Shown in pieces: positions 1-18,292 of a DNA stretch of 64,000 nt. A program made the translations under genes and the position numbers. The DNA is from Neocallimastix lanati (nom. inval.) (lineage: Eukaryota > Neocallimastigomycota > Neocallimastigomycetes > Neocallimastigales > Neocallimastigaceae), in NCBI GenBank assembly GCA_016946835.1, contig JACVTC010000109.1, forward strand, positions 31,001 through 95,000. Direction: 5' to 3'. The notes beneath the pieces are model-generated. The model was given only the letters and a program-made list of their open reading frames with translations. It ran no database searches and had not been told where the DNA came from. The stretch's first letter is position 1. The number at the start of each line of letters is the position of its first letter.

Positions 1-419
1 AGATTATCAAATATTTATTAAAATTTTAATATATTTAAATTATTTTATTTTTTTTTTTTTTTTTTTTTATGATAATTATTTTATTTTATTTTTTTTTTTA
101 TAATTATTATTTTTATTTTTTTTTATAATTATTATTTTTATTTTTTTTTATAATTATTATTTTACTATTATTTTGTATATACAATATATTGTTATATAGT
201 TATATAAATAATTATAATTATTTATTTAATTTTATATAAATTTTAATCTTATTACACAATTATATTTTTTTAACATAATTTAATATGTATAATAATATTT
301 TAATTACATAAGTATCATTGATTTTTATTATTAGTTGTTTATTAATGTTATATAAATAATAATTGTTGAATAGAAAAATAATTATTATTAATTATAATAC
401 ATATATTTTATCATTATAG

Positions 420-2269
420 GTTATTCAAATCAAGCCCAATCATCAGCTCCATTACAAACTTCACAACAAGGAAATATCAATTATGGCTACTCCATAAGAT
501 CTCAAGGTATTCAATCAGCAAAACAAATGCAAAATTCATATATTCAAACAACAGCAGCTGGTCAAACTGGAAATATTCAAAGAATAATTTCAGGAAATAC
601 AATGATGCCAATACAACCAATTCAATCAATAAGATCATCAAATCAGATAAATACTTCACCAGTTCCTCCGATGTATACCCAATCATCTTCACAAGTTCCA
701 ATCTATACTACAGCTCCAAACACGACAGTTCAAAGTTATACGACTAATGCAACGAATTTATCTCCACTTCAGAGTATGTCTTTTCCGAGTCAAAAAAATG
801 AGCAATTAAATTCAAGAAATGCACTTTATATGAATTATCCAACAACTCAAACTACACAAGGATCACCATCTATAACTCAAAATAATATATATATGTCTAA
901 TGTTCCTAACGTATACGATATGAATAAAGGAACAACAGCTCCATCAACAATGGTATATAGTCAAAATGTCATTCCAGCTACAAACATTGTTAATTCAGGT
1001 GTTCCATCTACAGTAACTTTAGTTCCAAATAATTCTGCTGTAATTACACCATCCCCATTATCTAGGCCAGTGACAACAGTTTCAAATCAAGCTAACCAAA
1101 TTAATAAAATGGTTCAAAATACAATAAATCCGGTTATGATATCAGATAATAAAACTGATTTAGCTAAAAAAGTTCCAATTGCAACAATTTCATCAGTTCC
1201 AACAATAAGTAATATTATACCAAATCAACCATACAGAACAATTCAAACTAATATTAGTAAATTAGCTTCTACAGGAATGCCTACTTCACCAATTAAAGCT
1301 ATAATTAATAGTTCAATTAATTCAAAAGTTGCAGCAAAAGCTGCTTCTGCTGCAGCATTAAAACAAGAAAATAATATAAATCAAAATATATCAAATTTAT
1401 ATAATATTGATAATAACAATAACATGGCAATATCTCATATAAATAATAGTAATCAAGGAAGTAGTGAACCCTCTAAAGCTACAAAAACCGTAAATACAAA
1501 TAATGATGTCAAAGATTCTATAGATATCACAAATAATGATAAAGATTTAGCTACTAATGCTATAAATACTTCCAAAGTTAATACTACTGTACCTAGTAAG
1601 ACAAATGATGATGTAAACCTAAAAAAAGAAAATTTAATAAATGATAAAGTTAATACGGAAAATGTAAATATAATTAAAGATGAGATAATAAAACAAAATG
1701 AAGAAAAAAATCTCAATTCATTTCAAAACATTGAAGATAAAAATTCTGATAATATAAAAAATAATGACCAAATTGTCAAAAACAATATAAATGATGAAAA
1801 TTTAAAAATAACAAATGAAAATCTTCAAAGTAACAGTGTTGAAGTAATAAATCCAGATAATGTTACAAAAATTGATTCTAATATTGAAGTTCTTGATTCT
1901 ATGCTATATAATCCTAAATCAAAATTGGAATCAGATGAACTACCTTTAAATAATGATATCATTAATCCTTTAGATTCAAGTAAGAATCAAAACAATAAAT
2001 TTTTAAAAGATATAACTTTATATGAAAATAACGATTCTATGAAATGGTTAGAAGATGATGTAAATTGGAACCAAACGACTCAATTATCACAATTTCCATT
2101 ACCTATTGAAGATAAAAAGAATCAAAAAGAAAATGAAAGCAAAGATTTAGGATCCATAAATGAATTAAATAACGAATTAAACAATAACGATTCTTCATTT
2201 AATGATAATACTCAATTATGGCTTTCTGATGATATTGATTATTTACTTCATTCTGATTTTCAAGTATAA
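420..2269 (+). CDS. 3' terminal exon of an Asn/Gln/Ser/Thr-rich low-complexity protein (5' end not identified)
   Basis: An open frame runs from a splice acceptor (AG at 418-419) to a TAA stop at 2267-2269. It is open upstream of its first ATG (527), so the exon is internal and earlier exons lie further left or outside the window; none could be placed in the AT-rich 1-419. The first ~260 residues are rich in Gln, Ser, Thr, Pro and Asn with no charged clusters. The middle is Asn/Lys/Asp-rich and probably disordered. The last ~90 residues are acidic with spaced Trp (WLEDDVNW, LWLSDDIDYLL), which resembles an acidic activation region. The composition would suit a transcription factor or coactivator tail, but no DNA-binding domain is visible here and the family is not recognised. 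The coding call is firm; the function is unknown. Confidence 0.75.
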
Positions 2270-2274
2270 TAATA

Positions 2275-3745
2275 TCTATATTATTTTTTTCATAAAAAAA
2301 ATATTATAGATTTTATGGTTTATTTAAAAATACAATTTTTTTGTTGTTCAGTTTTCTAATATTAGAAAATCTATTAATATTAATCAATATATATATATAT
2401 ATTTTATAGAAAATCTATTATTATGTTAATCATATTTTTAATTAATTTATTAATTTATACTTATTTTTATTAATACATAATATGAGCATAACTAAATATA
2501 ATAAAATATGTAAACAAACAAATAATAATAAAAAAAATATAACATACTAAATAGTAAAGTGTTATAAAATATTAATGTATTGATGAAAATAAAATAAAAT
2601 AAATGATGAAGTAATCTAAAATAATGAGGTACTTATAAAAATAAAATAAATAGTAAAATAAAAAAAATACAGATGAAATAAATAATGAATGAAATAGTTA
2701 AAATAGTAAGTATTAATAAAATAGGTAGTAGAAATATATAAAATACAGATTGAATAAATAAAATAAATAGTAGAATATGAATATAAAGTACATATTGAAT
2801 AAAATAAAGTAAAAGGAAAATAAAATTAAATAGTTGAAATATAAAGTACAGATTATATATAATAAAATAAATATCTAATAAACAAAATTAAAAACAAATA
2901 AGTATAAAATTTATATAATTATATATAAATATTAGAATAAAATCAAAAATATTAGAATAAAATTAAAAATAGTAGAATATAATATAAAAAATTAAAATAT
3001 ATAATATAAAAAAATAAAATATATAATATAAAAAATTAAAATATATAATATAAAAAATTAAAATATAAAAATATAAAAAAATATAAAATATGAAATGCTT
3101 ATAAAAGTAAAATAAGATAAATAATGAAGTATATTATTGAAATATTTATAAAAAAATAAAATAAAATGAATAATAGGGAAAAAAAAATAAAATGAATAAT
3201 AGGGAAAAGAAATAAAATAAATAATAGTAAAAAAAAAATAAAATAAAATATAATAAAATGAATAATAGAAAAAAAAAAAAAAAAAGTTCAATGCTATTAT
3301 TTTTTTATTTAATGGCTTAAATATTTTATGAATAATTTTTTAATTTGTATTTTAATATAATAAAAAAGTTTACTTTATATATATTATATATATGTATTAT
3401 TTTCTTTATAATTATATTTAATGAAATATAATAATGCTTCCTAATATAAATTATTTTTATATTCAATTATTTCAAAAAATGAAATTTTTATGATTTTATT
3501 ATAGATATTTTTTTTCTGTTTATTAAATTTTAAAATTTTTAAATATCTTTTCATATTTTTATTTTTTGTTATTATTTAAATAATTAAAATATATTATATT
3601 CTTATTTTATTTGTATTTATTTTTATTGAAAGATTATTAATAATTAACCATTCTCATTAAAGAGAAATGCCTTATCGTTCATATAATTGTTAAGTGATTT
3701 TAAACTTTCAATTAGCAATGTTCTTTTATTGAATGTATTTACTAA
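2275..3745. repeat. Intergenic AT-rich spacer with degenerate AAATA-type minisatellite
   Basis: No gene is visible between the two convergent neighbours. From about 2,580 to 3,290 the plus strand is almost only A, T and a few G and is made of decayed units of the form acagattgaataaaataaa...tagtagaata. The same unit is much better preserved at 37,618-38,790 and 41,870-41,960 and, inverted, at 18,715-18,990. The rest is simple AT sequence. Confidence 0.6.
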
Positions 3746-8322
<4,577 letters not shown>

Positions 8323-8764
8323 TTTTAAAAATAAATATCAAATACGCATTGTCTTTTTTAAGATTAAATATATATTCAATTAATGATACAAAAAAAATGT
8401 AATTTGATAATAATTGTTAATTCTAGTAATATTTAAACTCAGACCTATCCAAAAATTTTTGAATATTATGGTTAATTTAATTAAATAGTATATTATTATT
8501 TAATATATATAATTATTGAAATTAAATTTTATTTTCCAATTATTCATTTATATTTATTAATTTTATTTATCAAGAGTTTTTTTTATAAAAACTAATCCAT
8601 TAGTTGAAATAAATGAATGAATGAATAAATAAATAAATAAAAAAATAAAAAATAAAAAATAAAAATAATAATAATAAGCAAAAAAATAAAAAAAAAACTT
8701 ATTTTAAGTTTTTTTATATTATCTATAAAAAATTACATTTAGATTTAGATTTCAACATCAAAAA

Positions 8765-9267
8765 ATGGAAAAAAAAAATTTAAGAAAAGAAGATAGCAAT
8801 AAGGGAAAATTAAAAAAAGAATTTAAAAATGAAAGCAAAACAAAAAATATTGTTTCTGCTTTATTTAAAATGTTATTTCATGGAGTATTATTTTATTTTT
8901 CAGCTTCTTATTTAATAACAAATACTTTTACATGGGGGAAAAAATTTCCAAATTGGAGAAGATATATTCCTGTATTTATTTAATTTTTAAAGATTCAGTC
9001 AAATATTAAATATTAAATTTTATTATTTCATAATAACATAATGAATTATTAATAAGTACTTCTATATTAACAAAATCTTTTAAAATAGAGACAAGAAAGA
9101 ATATTTACAGAGAAAGAATTATCAGAATATGATGGTTCTGATCCAAGTAAACCAGTATATTTATCTTGCAAGTAAATTATAATAACAACAACAACAATAA
9201 AAATAATAATAATAAAAGTTTATTTTAGTAATACTACTAATATTGATAATAAATAAAAAAAAATGAT

Positions 9268-9355
<88 letters not shown>

Positions 9356-10183
9356 TGATAATAATGAAAATGATAATAATAGTAATTATAATAATAGTGA
9401 TAATAAAAAGTTTTTTAAGATTGTTTTAACAACAACAATAATAATAGCAATAAAATATTTATTATAATTCTTTATTTTGTTTTATTTTATTTATAAATTT
9501 TTAATGAGAAAAATATTAATTTTTAATATTATATTTTTATTAAATAATTTTTATATCTAGAGGAAATGTTTATGATGTTACTGCCGGAAAACATTTTTAT
9601 GGAGTAATTTTTATTTATTGTTTAAATATAAAAAGTTTATTTTATTTTATTATTATTATTTTAAATTTATTAATGCAAATAAAATAAATATAAATATTTT
9701 ATCACAATAATTTTTGCCAAATTAAGCCTGGTGCTGGCTATCACCTTTTTGCAGGAAGAGATTCTTCCAGAGCCTTAGCTACAGGCTGTTTAACAGATGA
9801 AAAACATTGGACACATGATTTACGTGGTTTAGATGAAAATCAATTAGCAGTTCGTATCTTATTTAAATAAATTTTATTTAATTTATAAAAACATAATATA
9901 ATTTTATTTTTTGGCAATATTTTATGTATTCTTATTAAAATCTTTTTTAATCATTTTTATATTAATTTTTATTTTATAGATTATTGATTCTTGGGATAAA
10001 TTTTGGAAAAATAATAATCAGTACTTTTATGTTGGAAAATTAATTTATGATCCAATTGATCCAAATTCCGAACCTCCAAAAGATTGCGAAAGTGCAATTA
10101 AAGCTAAAGAAAAATTAAAGGAAAATAGGGAAAAATTTGGAAATGATCCTTCTTTACAAAATTTGATTGGAAGCTTTATGTGA
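8765..10183 (+). CDS. Membrane-anchored cytochrome b5-like heme-binding protein (MAPR family, PGRMC/Dap1 type)
   Basis: Five exons: 8765-8971, 9089-9171, 9561-9603, 9727-9849, 9980-10183. Phases agree and give 219 residues. A basic N-terminus precedes one hydrophobic segment (about 31-52). The rest is a MAPR heme/steroid-binding domain: RIFTEKELSEYDGSDPSKP, VYDVTAGKHFYGPGAGYHLFAG, RDSSRALATGCL, then DSWDKFWKNN and YFYVGKL. The Tyr after GPGAG (about residue 116) aligns with the heme-ligand Tyr of PGRMC1. Family members bind heme and in other eukaryotes support P450 enzymes, sterol synthesis and membrane traffic from the ER. A C-terminal Lys/Glu-rich tail follows. Intron 2 holds a TAA array. 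The start is the first ATG, just before a Lys-rich stretch. The family call is strong; the substrate and role here are unknown. Confidence 0.92.
9268..9352. repeat. (TAA)n microsatellite in intron 2 of the MAPR gene
   Basis: About 28 TAA units, followed by decayed AAT/AAC/GAT triplets to about 9,440, inside the intron between 9171 and 9561. Confidence 0.88.
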
Positions 10184-11590
10184 AATTAAATTATTTTTTA
10201 ATAGATGTTAGACTAAAATATATATTACAAACTGATAAAAAATATACAATAATGAGATTCAAATAATTATAAAGATTTTCCTTTTTTTTTTTTTTTTTTT
10301 TTTATTTTACATATAAATATTCTTTAATATTAAATATTTTAATTTATATTATTTCAATAATAAAACTTAAAATAATGTTTACTTTATTTTAATAATAATA
10401 AATAGAATTTTTTTCTTTGATATAAATATTAAAGTAATAATATATATAATGTTATAATGATGCTATAATGTTATTTAATTAAAATGTTTTGGTAAGAAAT
10501 ATATAATACAATCCCTCAACTTTTAATCAAAATTTTATTAAGATAAATTTAAAAATTGGAATTTTTAATAAAATATTTTTAAAGATTTTCTTATATATAT
10601 AATATATATATATATATATATTTTTTTTTTTTTAAATTTTAGTACTGTGTAATTATTTTGTTTTTTAATTAAATTAAATAATTTTAATTATTTTATATTA
10701 TTAAATTATTAAATACACAAAAGATATTAAATATTTATTAATATTTTCATCTCAAATTCTTATTAATATTTTCCATATAATTATAGTTTATTTTATAAAA
10801 AATTTTTAAATTTTTATCTTTAATCAAAATTTTATAAATATTTAAATTTTTAATGAAACTTTAGTTAATATTATAAATAATTTTAAGGTTAACATTAAGT
10901 GTAAATCAAAAAATCAAAAAATATATATTCATTAAAATTTCTCAACAAATTTAAAAATAAATAATTTATTATTATACAAATCATAAATTTATTTATTGTT
11001 ATCAATATATTAATAATAAAGTAAATGAAATATAATGTTTAGATAATTAGAAATAAAATTTTTTTTATTATTAAATTATTATTTATTATACTAATTTTTT
11101 TTTTCTTATATTTATTATTATAATAATAATAATAATAACTATTATTATTTTAATTATATTTCATTTTATTTTATGAATTTTAATATATGGAGGTTTAAAA
11201 TTCTATCAGTAAAGTAAAAAAATAAAATTAATAATAAATAATATTTTATGAATCAATTACATAGGATATAACAAATATAAAAATAAAAGATAACAAGCTG
11301 TTATAAATATATGGACCGGACAATAAATATTTAATAACTAATTACATATTATAATTTAGAAAGCATTAAAGTTTTATTACATTTTGGATTTTCATAATTA
11401 CTATTGAAATATACATGTAAAATATCTAATAATATCATAAAAAACAAAAATAATTAAATATTTTTTAGTTATTGAGAATAAAAAAATAAATATCGAATTT
11501 TATTTGGTTCTAATTTTTCAATTTTAATTAGAAATTATCTATTATCATTTAAAGGGTGTGAAATATCACCCATATTATTAATTAATAATC
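10184..11590. other. Intergenic spacer
   Basis: Between two plus-strand genes. It holds only AT-rich sequence, a T20 run near 10,283-10,302, alternating TA near 10,600, and small TAA runs near 11,120. No open frame or RNA gene is supported. The 5' flank of the adenylyl cyclase gene must lie at its right end. Confidence 0.6.
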
Positions 11591-12667
11591 ATGAGTTATG
11601 ATTATATAGAGAAATGTTTCTCAATATTACCATATATTCCTAATCATGTAAGAGAATATTTATGTAATTATGAAGGTTCAACATTACAACCAAAATCATT
11701 AGAATGTTATGGTGTAGTAATGATGGTTGATGTTAGTGGTATGTTAAAGAACATCAAAAGATAAGATAAAAATAAAGATATAGTAATAGTCATAATAATA
11801 ATAAAATTTAAAATTTAAAACATTCCTAGGTTATAGTAAATTGGCATCCAATTTAGCTCAAAAAGGTAGTATAGGCCCTGAATTATTGTCAAATTCAATG
11901 AATGGATATTTAGATAAAATGATAAAAATAATATTAAGTTATAATGGTGATTTAGGTATTTCAATAAATAGCAAAATTCATTATATAAAAGTGTAAATAG
12001 TAATTATTATAAAAGTAATTATATGAATATATATTTAATAATAATATATATATATATATATATATATTAATCGATAGTTAAATTTGCAGGTATACATATA
12101 TATATTTAGAATATATTTTATAAATTTTATGTTAAAAAAATAGAATGCTTATACAGTTAAATTTAATATAATACAAAATTAAGGGGATGCTGTTATTATA
12201 TGTTGGTCAATTGAAGATATAAATAAATATCAATATATTATGCAGGAAGAATATGAAGAAATGAAATTAGCTTTATTAATAAATGCAATTAGATGTTCAT
12301 TTCAGATGTTGACTGAACTAAGTAAATATACTGTAGAAATTGATAATTTAAAGATTGATTTAAGCATTCATATTGGATTAGGAGTTGGAACTATATTTAA
12401 TGTTCATGTAGGTGGATATCCAGGAAGATGGGAACACTTTATATCAGGTATTTAATTAATTATTGATCATATATGCATTAAAAAGTAAGAAAACAATATA
12501 TATAATTGATTTGATAATAAAAATAATAAATAATAAATAATAAATAATAAATAATAAATAATAAATAATAAATAATAAATAATAAATAATAAATAATAAA
12601 TAATAAATAATAAATAATAAATAATAATAACAATAATAATAATAATAATATTAATAATAATTATTAT

Positions 12668-12745
<78 letters not shown>

Positions 12746-12908
12746 TGTAATATTAATATTAATAGTAATTAAATTATAATTTAATAATTATAAATATAAA
12801 ATTTAATAATATAAGGGAATGCTGTTAATCAAGTAGCAACAATTTTAGATTTCGCAAAAGCAGGTAATTCTAATATTATTTATAATGTTTTTCAAAAATG
12901 AAAATATT

Positions 12909-12944
<36 letters not shown>

Positions 12945-13957
12945 GCTAGGTCAAGTTGCTATATCAATTCAATTTTACAAACAATTATCAAAAATATGTT
13001 TGATGTCAAATTTAGATGAAACAAGTCATTCAAAAGGAGCAGTAATATTGGAAGCAACAATAAAAAATATAAAACAAATTTTTATTTCAAAAAAGATATT
13101 TAAAAAATTACCAAATATAATAAATCTAATAAATATAAAACATAATGATTATTCAAATATTCCAAATATGGAAAAAGAAAAACTTTACTTAAATAATTTA
13201 TCTCAGTCGTCATATAGTAATCAAAATGAAGAAGTCAAATCAATAATACTTAAATTAATGATAAATGAATTGAAATATTCGAATATAATGTACGCAATTA
13301 ATGAGTATATAGGAATTATTCAGGATAAAAGAATTAGTGAAATAGAGGGTAACTTTAGTTATACTAATTTAAATTCATTATCGAATAAATATACCAAAAA
13401 AATGTCAGAAAATGTATATAATATGTGGAAAGAATATATTAATGAAGGCGCTTTATCGAAAATAGAATCGGGAACAAAAAATTTAATTAAATTTAGTGAA
13501 TTAAGAAGAATAACCACTGTATTTGTAAAAATAAGTAATATTAAATTTGAAAGTTCAAATGATCTTTCATTAGCACAGGAGTCATTAGATGCTGTTCAAA
13601 GAGCATTAGTTATTCAAGAAGGAATATTACGACAATTTTTAATTGATGATAAAGGAGCAATTATATTAATATATTTTGGATTACCTCCATTATCACACGA
13701 AAATGATGCTCAGGTTGGAATAGAAGCGGCATTAGAGATATGTAAAAATATGAAAAGAGTAAATGATAATTTTACTATTGGTGTTGGAACCGGGATAACA
13801 TGGGTTGGAGGAATTGTAATAAATATTAATAAATATATTCAATTATGAATGAAAAATTAATTATCTTTCAATAATTAGAATACTAATTAAAAAATTATTA
13901 AATTGATAAATAGGGAAATGAAGATAGAGCTGATTATTCAGTAGTAAGCAACACTAA

Positions 13958-13989
<32 letters not shown>

Positions 13990-15798
13990 AAACATGTTCT
14001 AAATTTATATTCAAATATTTATTATTTATTTTTATATTTATTTATTTAAGGTGGGTGATTCTGTAAATATGGCTGGTAAAATATATTATTATTTAAAAAT
14101 TAATATTATGTATACATTATTTATTTATTTACATTATAGTGTTTATGATTATTCAATTTTTTTTTTTTTTTTTTTCATATTATAAATTTTTAATTTAATA
14201 AATATAGCACGATTAATGATGAAAGCAGAAAGAAATACAATACTTTGTGATGAAGAAACGTATAAACTAACAAAAGATATAATTTCTTATAAATTTAAAG
14301 GAACTTTATTAGTTAAAGGAAAATCACAGTCTATTGTTGCATATCAACCTATAAATACAACAATAATACCTATTCATTTACCAAAAATTACTACGGAAAT
14401 TGAACTCATTGGAAGAGAACAAGAAATAGAGAAAATAGAAGAATTATTAGTAAATTATTCAACAAAATGTGAAGGTAAGACACTTCTTGTACAAGGTGTT
14501 GAAGGTTTAGGGTTAATGCCATTAGCAGAATTATTAATAAAGGAAGCAAAAAAAAATAATATTAATACTTGGTAGATATATAAAATATATAAAAAAGTTT
14601 AAAAATTGGATCATTTATACAATATATATATTATTAATTTTAATTTACATAACAATCTTTATATATATATATATATATTAAGTACAAGCGTAGCAAGAAA
14701 ATTAGAAAAAACAACTATATTTTCAGCATATAAATCAATAATAATAGAAATAATAAATATATGTCAGGTACTACAGCAGAAAAAACCACTTGATAATGTC
14801 CAACTAAGTGCAATTGAAAAAACACAGAATGATTTATGTAGATATCATAGTGCAGATTCAATTAGATCATCAAAAGAAGAAATGCAATTGTTTTTACAAG
14901 ATAAATTATCACCGAGAAGCAATAGATTTTCGATATCAAGTAGACCAAGACACAGTATTATTCAGGATGTAGATTCATCGTTTTCATTTGATAGTACAGA
15001 TACAGATCATAATAATTTAAAAGAGAGAAGATTATCCTTTTTTAAATCAAAAATTATGGAAACATTAAATTATTTAGGTGAAGATCCGAATTTGGTATTT
15101 TTATTCAACTTGATGTTTCCAAATATTATTCCTGGAAGCGAAGATATAAATGATGATGATACCGAAAATAAAATAACAGAATTTTGTAATCTTATAATAA
15201 GAATAATGACTAAATTAACATATAAGACACCATTAATTATTGTTATTGATCAACTTCAATACTTAGATCCAATATCATGGAAATTAACTGAATTATTATA
15301 TAAATCACCGGCGAAAATGTTGATATGTTTATTTACGTGCCCCGAATCATATTATTCACAAAAAGAAAAAGGTTTAGAAACTTTAAAAAATATTTCAAAG
15401 TCAAAAAGAACAGTTAATATTGTATTAGGAAGTGTTTCAGAAGAAGCTGCTTGTGAAATTATAAAAGATTTATGTACAATTAAATTTCAGAAAAAATGTA
15501 CTGGTGTCTCTGAATCTATATTAAAAGTTATTTTTGAAAGAACTCAAGGTAATTTAAAAGAATTATATTAATATAAAATATATAATATTCTTTTATTTAT
15601 AATATTATGTATAGATTTAATTATATTATCAAATAATTTGAAAATAAAAAGTTAAAACTAATAGAAATATTATTACTTATAGAAATCATAATAGTAATAG
15701 TAGTAGTAATAATACTAATGATTATTATAATAATAATAATAATTAATATTTTTATTTAAAATTGTTAATTAATTAATTATATATTAATGTATATTAAT

Positions 15799-15843
<45 letters not shown>

Positions 15844-18269
15844 GTAATATTATTGAAATAGGTACACCAATATATATACGAAGAATGACAACATGGATGC
15901 TTGAATTACCCCAATTTAAATTAAATAATGATGGTTCATTAACTATAGCCCAAAAAGATGATAATCCAGTAGATATAGAGACAATTGTTCCAAGTGGTGA
16001 TATTGAAGGAATTGTAGTAGCGCAGTTTGATAAATTAAATTCCGATTATCAAGAATTTTTGAAAGTTGCATCAGTTGTTGGGCAATTTAAAATTATTGAT
16101 ATTAGAAGCTTTATAAATAGTAAATATAAAAAAGATTATGAATTCTTAAAATCAGAAGATGAGTGTGATATAAGGAACAGCGAAACACCTGAATCACTAT
16201 TTAAAAATTTAGATAAATATGGTTTTTTAAAAATTATATATCAAGACTGTGATTTTTGGCTTGAAAGTATTTATGCATTCAGTAGTGATATGATTCAAAA
16301 GGCTATTTATACACTTAATACATATTCAAAAAGAGAAGAAATTCATTTATATTTTGCACATTTTTTTGAAAATGAATATATATTAAATCCTGAAAGACAA
16401 GATTTATTAGTTAGTATATTTGAACATTATTCACATAGCCCAGATAAGCAGAAAACAAAAGAATATTTAGAGAAGGTATGTAAATATTTTTACAAATTAA
16501 AATCAATGCAAGAAGCCATCAAATATTATAGAATTCTTTTTAAATTATTTCGATATGATCAATATTCCACAGAATTCATGTCTGTTGGAAATTGGACATT
16601 AAGTGAATGGCATAGGCAAATAGGTGAAGCGTATTTAGCAATTCAAAAGTATAAAGAAGCAGAAAATCATATAATAGTATCATTAAGATTAATGGATGTT
16701 CGGGTACCAACTGGAGGTTTTAGTTTATGGTGGTTAATGAAAAAAATAAATAGAGAAAATAATATAATATTCCAAAATGATTTTGAACCAAATCCCATTA
16801 ATGATTTAAAAAATGAAAAAAAAAATAAGGTAGTGCGAGGATGTTTACTAATATTAAGTAAAATTTATAATTATTTACATAAGCAAAATTCATTTAAATT
16901 AAGTATAAAAATGGCATTATCGTGGTCATCAAGGATAGAAGTTGATATAAAATATATTTTGATATTATCAATGTATAGTATGGAATTAATAGCAAGTGCA
17001 ATTGATGATAAACGCAATTTGCAAATTGGTATTGCTGCAATGAACAAAGCAAAAGGATTTCTGGATTATTATGATAATAATATTTCATACGATTGTTTAT
17101 TAATACATGATTCATTAGCACAAAGTTATTTTATTTTAGGAGATTGGAAAAATTCTTTAATTCACTGGGATACACTTATTAATAAATCAATAAAATTAAA
17201 TGAAGTGGCATTGTGGGATAAAGGTGTTATTATGAAAGCATTTACAGAGTTTCATTCAGGAAATACAGAATCATGTATAAAAACCTCACATGAGATGTTA
17301 AATAAAAGAAGAAGTTGGAAGAATCAATGTTTAGCATATGCATCTATTTTTATGGATTTTATTTTACAAAATGAGGAGGAGGATATGACTCCTGTATTGT
17401 CAATGATAAAAAATTTAACAGAATTAACAGAAAAAATGAATTCAACAAACTACAGTATTCAATTAGTATTTTATGGATTAGTAGGGCAAGTGTATTATCG
17501 CTTTGGAGTTTCTTTAATTGATAGTGTCTTAAGTGGATTAACAAAAATAGTTAAGTATTTAGATAGATTAGGTCATCCAAGTTGGGGTGCATTGATTAGT
17601 TTTCCGCATTTATTGGATTTACTATATTATTCATATTTCAAAGGAATATATTTGACAGATACTAAAGAAAGAACAGTATGCTTAGGTATTCTTTATACAT
17701 TAATTTCATTATTAGAGAAATATTTTGCATCATATCTAATATGCATTCCAGTATTAGCGCTTGCAAGAGGACTGATATATTTAATATCAGGAAATTATGA
17801 TTTAGCTATAAGTACATGGAAAACTGGTTTGATCGATCAGAATGAAGAGAAGCTCTCAAATATTCGTTTACCTTATTTTACTGGAGTAATATATAGATTA
17901 ATTAAAATATTTTCTTTGGATCCTGTTGAAAAAGAAAATGCCGAAAAAATGAATAATGATATTGAAAATACATTCTCATATGCATTCGGGGATATAGAAG
18001 ATGTTCCTCTCGAAAAAAGACATACCTGTCTTTATTTGAGCGATAGTATCCGAGATAATATTTATATTGAATTATTAAATAAATCATGTGTAGAAATTCA
18101 AAATAATAAATCTATAAACTATATAACTCAACAACAAAATATTTTATCACTTGATATGAAGAGTAATCTTATGAATGAAAATATACATCGTGGTATACCA
18201 GACCGTTCTAATAATTTATTACAATCTATACAAAGGAATAAACTTAATATAACTTCAAAAAATATGTAA
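11591..18269 (+). CDS. Soluble adenylyl cyclase, ADCY10 type (11 exons)
   Basis: Makes cAMP from ATP. Exons: 11591-11738, 11830-11955, 12078-12089, 12184-12447, 12816-12863, 12950-13815, 13914-13943, 14051-14075, 14208-14571, 14683-15548, 15862-18269; phases agree and give 1,718 residues (human sAC about 1,610, from memory). C1 domain: VVMMVDVSGYSKL with metal Asp47, then VKFAGDAVI with Lys93 and Asp97. C2 domain: LRRITTVFVKISNIKF, IGVGTGITWVGG and VVGDSVNMAARLM with the expected catalytic Asn and Arg. A STAND-like ATPase region follows: IELIGREQEIEKI, a degenerate P-loop GVEGLGLM (about 603-610), and Walker-B-like LIIVIDQLQYLDPISWK. The rest is helical, TPR-like. The architecture matches animal sAC, a bicarbonate- and Ca-regulated enzyme active in sperm and cilia; a role in zoospore motility is inference. 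The long intron 4 (12448-12815) contains repeats. Confidence 0.9.
12521..12745. repeat. (TAATAAA)n heptamer plus (TAA)n microsatellite in cyclase intron 4
   Basis: A run of TAATAAA units from about 12,525 to 12,627 passes through a short mixed stretch into about 80 bp of TAA. It is wholly inside the intron between 12447 and 12816. Confidence 0.88.
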
Positions 18270-18292
18270 AAATTAAAAATTTAATAATTTTT

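Noticed and set aside
12898-12949. ATG at 12,898 as a separate gene start before the cyclase exon
   Set aside because: It precedes a poly-A/Lys run in the intron; the acceptor at 12,948-12,949 and phase agreement show the exon starts at 12,950.
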